Shown here piece after piece: positions 61,747 through 64,000 of a stretch of DNA of 64,000 bases. The stretch spans positions 682,001 through 746,000 of the forward strand of contig NZ_CP118976.1 of the NCBI RefSeq assembly GCF_029024945.1. The letters are read 5' to 3'. Below the pieces are notes generated by a model. That model had not been told where the DNA came from. It searched no databases and saw only the letters and a program-made list of their open reading frames with translations. Every line of letters begins with the position of its first letter. Within the stretch, counting starts at the first letter, position 1. The DNA comes from Staphylococcus succinus. GTDB taxonomy: Bacteria > Bacillota > Bacilli > Staphylococcales > Staphylococcaceae. The translations under genes and the position numbers were made by a program.

Positions 61747-62619
61747 TTGAAACTACATAGCAAAAATATTTTAATGCGAATGGTCACAATCGTCACGATA
61801 GCAACGTTAACTGTAATGTCACTATTACTTTTTGTTGATGCAAATAACGATATTAAGGCTGCTGAAAAACCTGAGCAACAAAGTGTGCCGACATTTTATT
61901 TACATGGTCACAGTGGTTCTGAAAAATCTATGCGATACTTAATTCAATCTGCTGTTAACAAAGGTGTTACAAAAAATGTCATTAAAGCGCATGTTTCAGC
62001 TGATGGAAATGTAACATTTGAAGGAGATATAAATGCGAATGATCCACACCCGATTGTTCAAATTATATTAGAAGATAATAAAAATTGGGATTACGAGCAA
62101 AACGCTGTATGGTTAAAAAATGTCATAACTGAAACAAATAAGCATATGGAATTTAATAAGTTTAATATGGTGGCACATTCAATGGGGAATTTGACGTTAA
62201 GTTATTATATGCTTAATTACGGTGATGATGATTCATTACCACAACTTAACAAGCAAGTGGATACTGGTGCCCCGTTGAATGGCATATTAGGTAGAGACGA
62301 TAAGCCGAATCGTGTTAAATTAGATGAAAATAGCAAGCCAGATAAAATGACTGATGAATATAAAGAGTTGCAACAAATGAAGTATAATTATCCTCAACAA
62401 TCAGTGGAGGTATTAAATATCTACGGTGATCTATTAGATGGTACGCATTCAGATGGTAAGGTAACCACGCAATCTTCATTATCATTAAAGTATTTATTAG
62501 ATGGTTATGTAAAATCATATAGAACGTTCAAAGTTGAAGGTGAACATGGAGAGCATAGCGCATTGCATGATTATAATGTAGTAGCAGAGGAAGTTAATGC
62601 ATTCTTATGGAATGAATAA
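61747..62619 (+). CDS. Secreted alpha/beta hydrolase, DUF915 type
   Basis: About 290 residues. An N-terminal membrane/signal segment (residues 10-33 with a VDANNDIKAA cleavage region) is followed by an alpha/beta hydrolase domain. FYLHGHSGSEKS is the oxyanion-hole strand, AHSMGN (Ser145) the nucleophile elbow, and GEHGEHSALHDY carries the likely catalytic His. DUF915 proteins are lipase/esterase-like with unproven substrates. GAGGTGAA spacing favours TTG 61747 over GTG 61741. Single gene with a terminator overlapping the next gene's end. Confidence 0.82.
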   Translation: MKLHSKNILMRMVTIVTIATLTVMSLLLFVDANNDIKAAEKPEQQSVPTFYLHGHSGSEKSMRYLIQSAVNKGVTKNVIKAHVSADGNVTFEGDINANDPHPIVQIILEDNKNWDYEQNAVWLKNVITETNKHMEFNKFNMVAHSMGNLTLSYYMLNYGDDDSLPQLNKQVDTGAPLNGILGRDDKPNRVKLDENSKPDKMTDEYKELQQMKYNYPQQSVEVLNIYGDLLDGTHSDGKVTTQSSLSLKYLLDGYVKSYRTFKVEGEHGEHSALHDYNVVAEEVNAFLWNE

Positions 62620-62673
62620 AAAAAGCACTGTAATTTGGGTCAATGATTGGATTGACGCATTACAGTGCTTTTT
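62619..62673. terminator. Bidirectional terminator hydrolase/LLM gene
   Basis: AAAAAGCACTGTAA (from 62619) pairs with TTACAGTGCTTTTT (to 62673), with an inner GGTCAA/TTGAC pair. The right arm overlaps the stop codon of the convergent gene by two bases. Confidence 0.85.
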
Positions 62674-63673
62674 AAATGGTTAAATCGATCTCTCTCGCTA
62701 TTAAATCCAACATATTTTTTCTGTTTTCTTCTCCGAATATATGTGGTTGTATCATTATTTCATCTACCTCATAAGAAGAACGTATAGCTTTTAATTGCTT
62801 AATGATTTCAGCAGGCATACCACTAATTACACGGCGTTTATTTTTTTCTACTTTTAATAGCTCTCTATCTGAAAAATCTCTAGCCTCGGCATATTGGATA
62901 GATGGATAAGATTTGGGTTGATCTAAATAGTTTATACGCAATAGCCATAAATGAAATGCGCGTTCTAAACTAGATAATTGTTCGCTTGTTGAAGCGGTAA
63001 TGACAAATGTAGAAATGATGACATAAGGCTGTTTATCATGATGAAGTTGTTTAAATAAATTACGGTAATGTTCGATGACATTAGAGACATTGTCATTACT
63101 TTGACCCATTAAAGCAATGACAAAAGATAATCCTTGTTGAGCTGCTAATGTAGCACTCTTCATACTCATACCTAGAATATACATTATAGGTTTAGAGTTT
63201 ATGATGGGGGTTGCATACAAATCTGTAAAACGTGTTTGGTCGCTAGTGTCATCATTGAAATAATGAACTAAATCAGAGATTTGTGTATCGTAATCGACTG
63301 GTTTAGATTTATGCTCATTTAATGCATGATTTACGTTTTTAAAACTGGGGGAATGTCCAGTACCTAAATTAACTCTACCAGGATGCCTAGCTTCCATTAT
63401 TTTAAATTGTTCAGCTACTTTATAAGCACTATAATGCGGTAACATAACCCCACCACTACCAATATGAATTGTTGAAGTATTTTCTAACAGTGACATCATG
63501 ACCATTTCTGGGGCACTTGATGCTACTGAAAATACTTGGTGATGCTCAGCTACCCAATAACGATGGAAACCTAAGCGTTCTGCTAATTGTGCTAATTCTA
63601 TTGTATGATTTAAAGCTTGTGCTGCATTTTGGCCTTCGAAAATAGGGACATAATCTAAAATACTTAGTTTCAC
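62672..63673 (-). CDS. LLM-class flavin-dependent oxidoreductase (MsnO8-like)
   Basis: A 333-residue luciferase-like monooxygenase. Start KLSILDYVPIFEGQNAAQAL, then LAERLGFHRYWVAEHHQVFSVASSAPE, HIGSGGVMLPHYSAYKVAEQFKIMEARHPGRVNLGTG and FVIALMGQS are typical of the MsnO8 subgroup. The frame is open 11 codons upstream, but AAGGAG seven bases before GTG 63673 fixes the start. It is only distantly related to the other LLM protein at 974. It diverges from the oxidoreductase gene at 63821. Substrate unknown. Confidence 0.88.
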   Translation of the reverse strand: MKLSILDYVPIFEGQNAAQALNHTIELAQLAERLGFHRYWVAEHHQVFSVASSAPEMVMMSLLENTSTIHIGSGGVMLPHYSAYKVAEQFKIMEARHPGRVNLGTGHSPSFKNVNHALNEHKSKPVDYDTQISDLVHYFNDDTSDQTRFTDLYATPIINSKPIMYILGMSMKSATLAAQQGLSFVIALMGQSNDNVSNVIEHYRNLFKQLHHDKQPYVIISTFVITASTSEQLSSLERAFHLWLLRINYLDQPKSYPSIQYAEARDFSDRELLKVEKNKRRVISGMPAEIIKQLKAIRSSYEVDEIMIQPHIFGEENRKNMLDLIAREIDLTI

Positions 63674-63820
63674 AAAAATTCTCCTTATCACTTTAAGATT
63701 AGCCATAGCGCTAATTTAAAACAATCATAACACGTTCATAAATAATCGAATAAGCGATTTGTTTGAATGCACATGACTATAACTATAAAATAAGAGAAAA
63801 GAAAGAATGGAGGCAATATA

Positions 63821-64000
63821 ATGAAAACAGAACAAATCGTGTTAGCCAAAAGACCAGAAGGTGTTCCTTCAGATGATGTATTTAGATATGAAACTACTGA
63901 ACTAAATGAGCTCAAAAAAGATGAGATTCAAGTTGAAGCCCTGTACATTTCAGTTGATCCATACATGAGAGGTCGTATGGACGATAGTGATTCTTATATT
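63821..64000 (+). CDS. NADP-dependent MDR-family oxidoreductase (5' part only)
   Basis: The first 60 residues of a medium-chain dehydrogenase/reductase of the NADPH-dependent curcumin/leukotriene B4 reductase type. MKTEQIVLAKRPEGVPSDDVF and the block VDPYMRGRMDD are the family's N-terminal motifs. AATGGAGG precedes the ATG. The rest, including the nucleotide-binding domain, lies beyond the window. It probably reduces enone or aldehyde substrates; the exact one is unknown. Confidence 0.85.
   Translation, partial: MKTEQIVLAKRPEGVPSDDVFRYETTELNELKKDEIQVEALYISVDPYMRGRMDDSDSYI

Overview
The window is chromosomal DNA from a Staphylococcus. It is AT-rich, with strong GGAGG-type ribosome binding sites and frequent TTG/GTG starts. 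It carries genus-specific genes (sarR, sarV, an SsaA-type CHAP protein, fmhB/femX, fhuD2) and staphylococcal gene order around the S10-spc-alpha ribosomal cluster. A complete Leloir operon (galRKET) and the glcU-gdh pair point to a coagulase-negative species, probably of the xylosus/saprophyticus/equorum or carnosus type rather than S. aureus. That species call is inference.

Left part (1-8.9 kb): the 5' part of an ssaA-like cell-wall hydrolase gene (minus strand, cut by the window edge), a luciferase-like flavin oxidoreductase with a small DoxX-like membrane protein, the regulator SarR, an acyl-CoA dehydrogenase relative, and a CapA-type metallophosphatase-fold protein. These are followed by the Fur-controlled hydroxamate-siderophore receptor fhuD2, the biotin S-component bioY under a BirA operator, and a GNAT acetyltransferase.

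Metabolic block (8.9-24.2 kb): fdhD (formate dehydrogenase maturation), galRKET with shared GTAAAC operator elements, modABC molybdate uptake, an isolated GbsR-type regulator, and the molybdenum cofactor set moeB-moaB, moaC (opposite strand) and moeA-mobB-moaE-moaD-mobA-moaA. Together these import molybdate, build the molybdopterin guanine dinucleotide cofactor and prepare it for formate dehydrogenase and nitrate reductase, which must lie elsewhere.

Middle (24.2-42 kb): sarV, a marR-MFS pair, a VOC-fold protein, small membrane proteins, the essential lipid II:glycine glycyltransferase FmhB, an RND-family exporter without a partner gene, an unflagged 57-residue coiled-coil protein, an AEC transporter, glcU-gdh (non-PTS glucose entry and oxidation), a GNAT protein, topoisomerase III and a purine permease.

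Right part (42-64 kb): the S10-spc-alpha cluster rpsJ to rplQ including secY, adk, infA and rpoA; a non-coding gap with about 5.4 copies of a 62-63 bp tandem repeat; the ECF transporter module ecfA1-ecfA2-ecfT with truA; rplM-rpsI; a DUF915-type alpha/beta hydrolase; a second luciferase-like flavin oxidoreductase; and the start of an NADP-dependent MDR-type oxidoreductase cut by the right edge.

I found no phage, insertion sequence, CRISPR array, rRNA or tRNA gene. The feature least explained by known genes is the tandem repeat array at 56364-56705. Most other points of interest are cis-regulatory sites and the way accessory genes are inserted into a conserved staphylococcal backbone. Comparisons with S. 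aureus gene order are from memory and were not computed.
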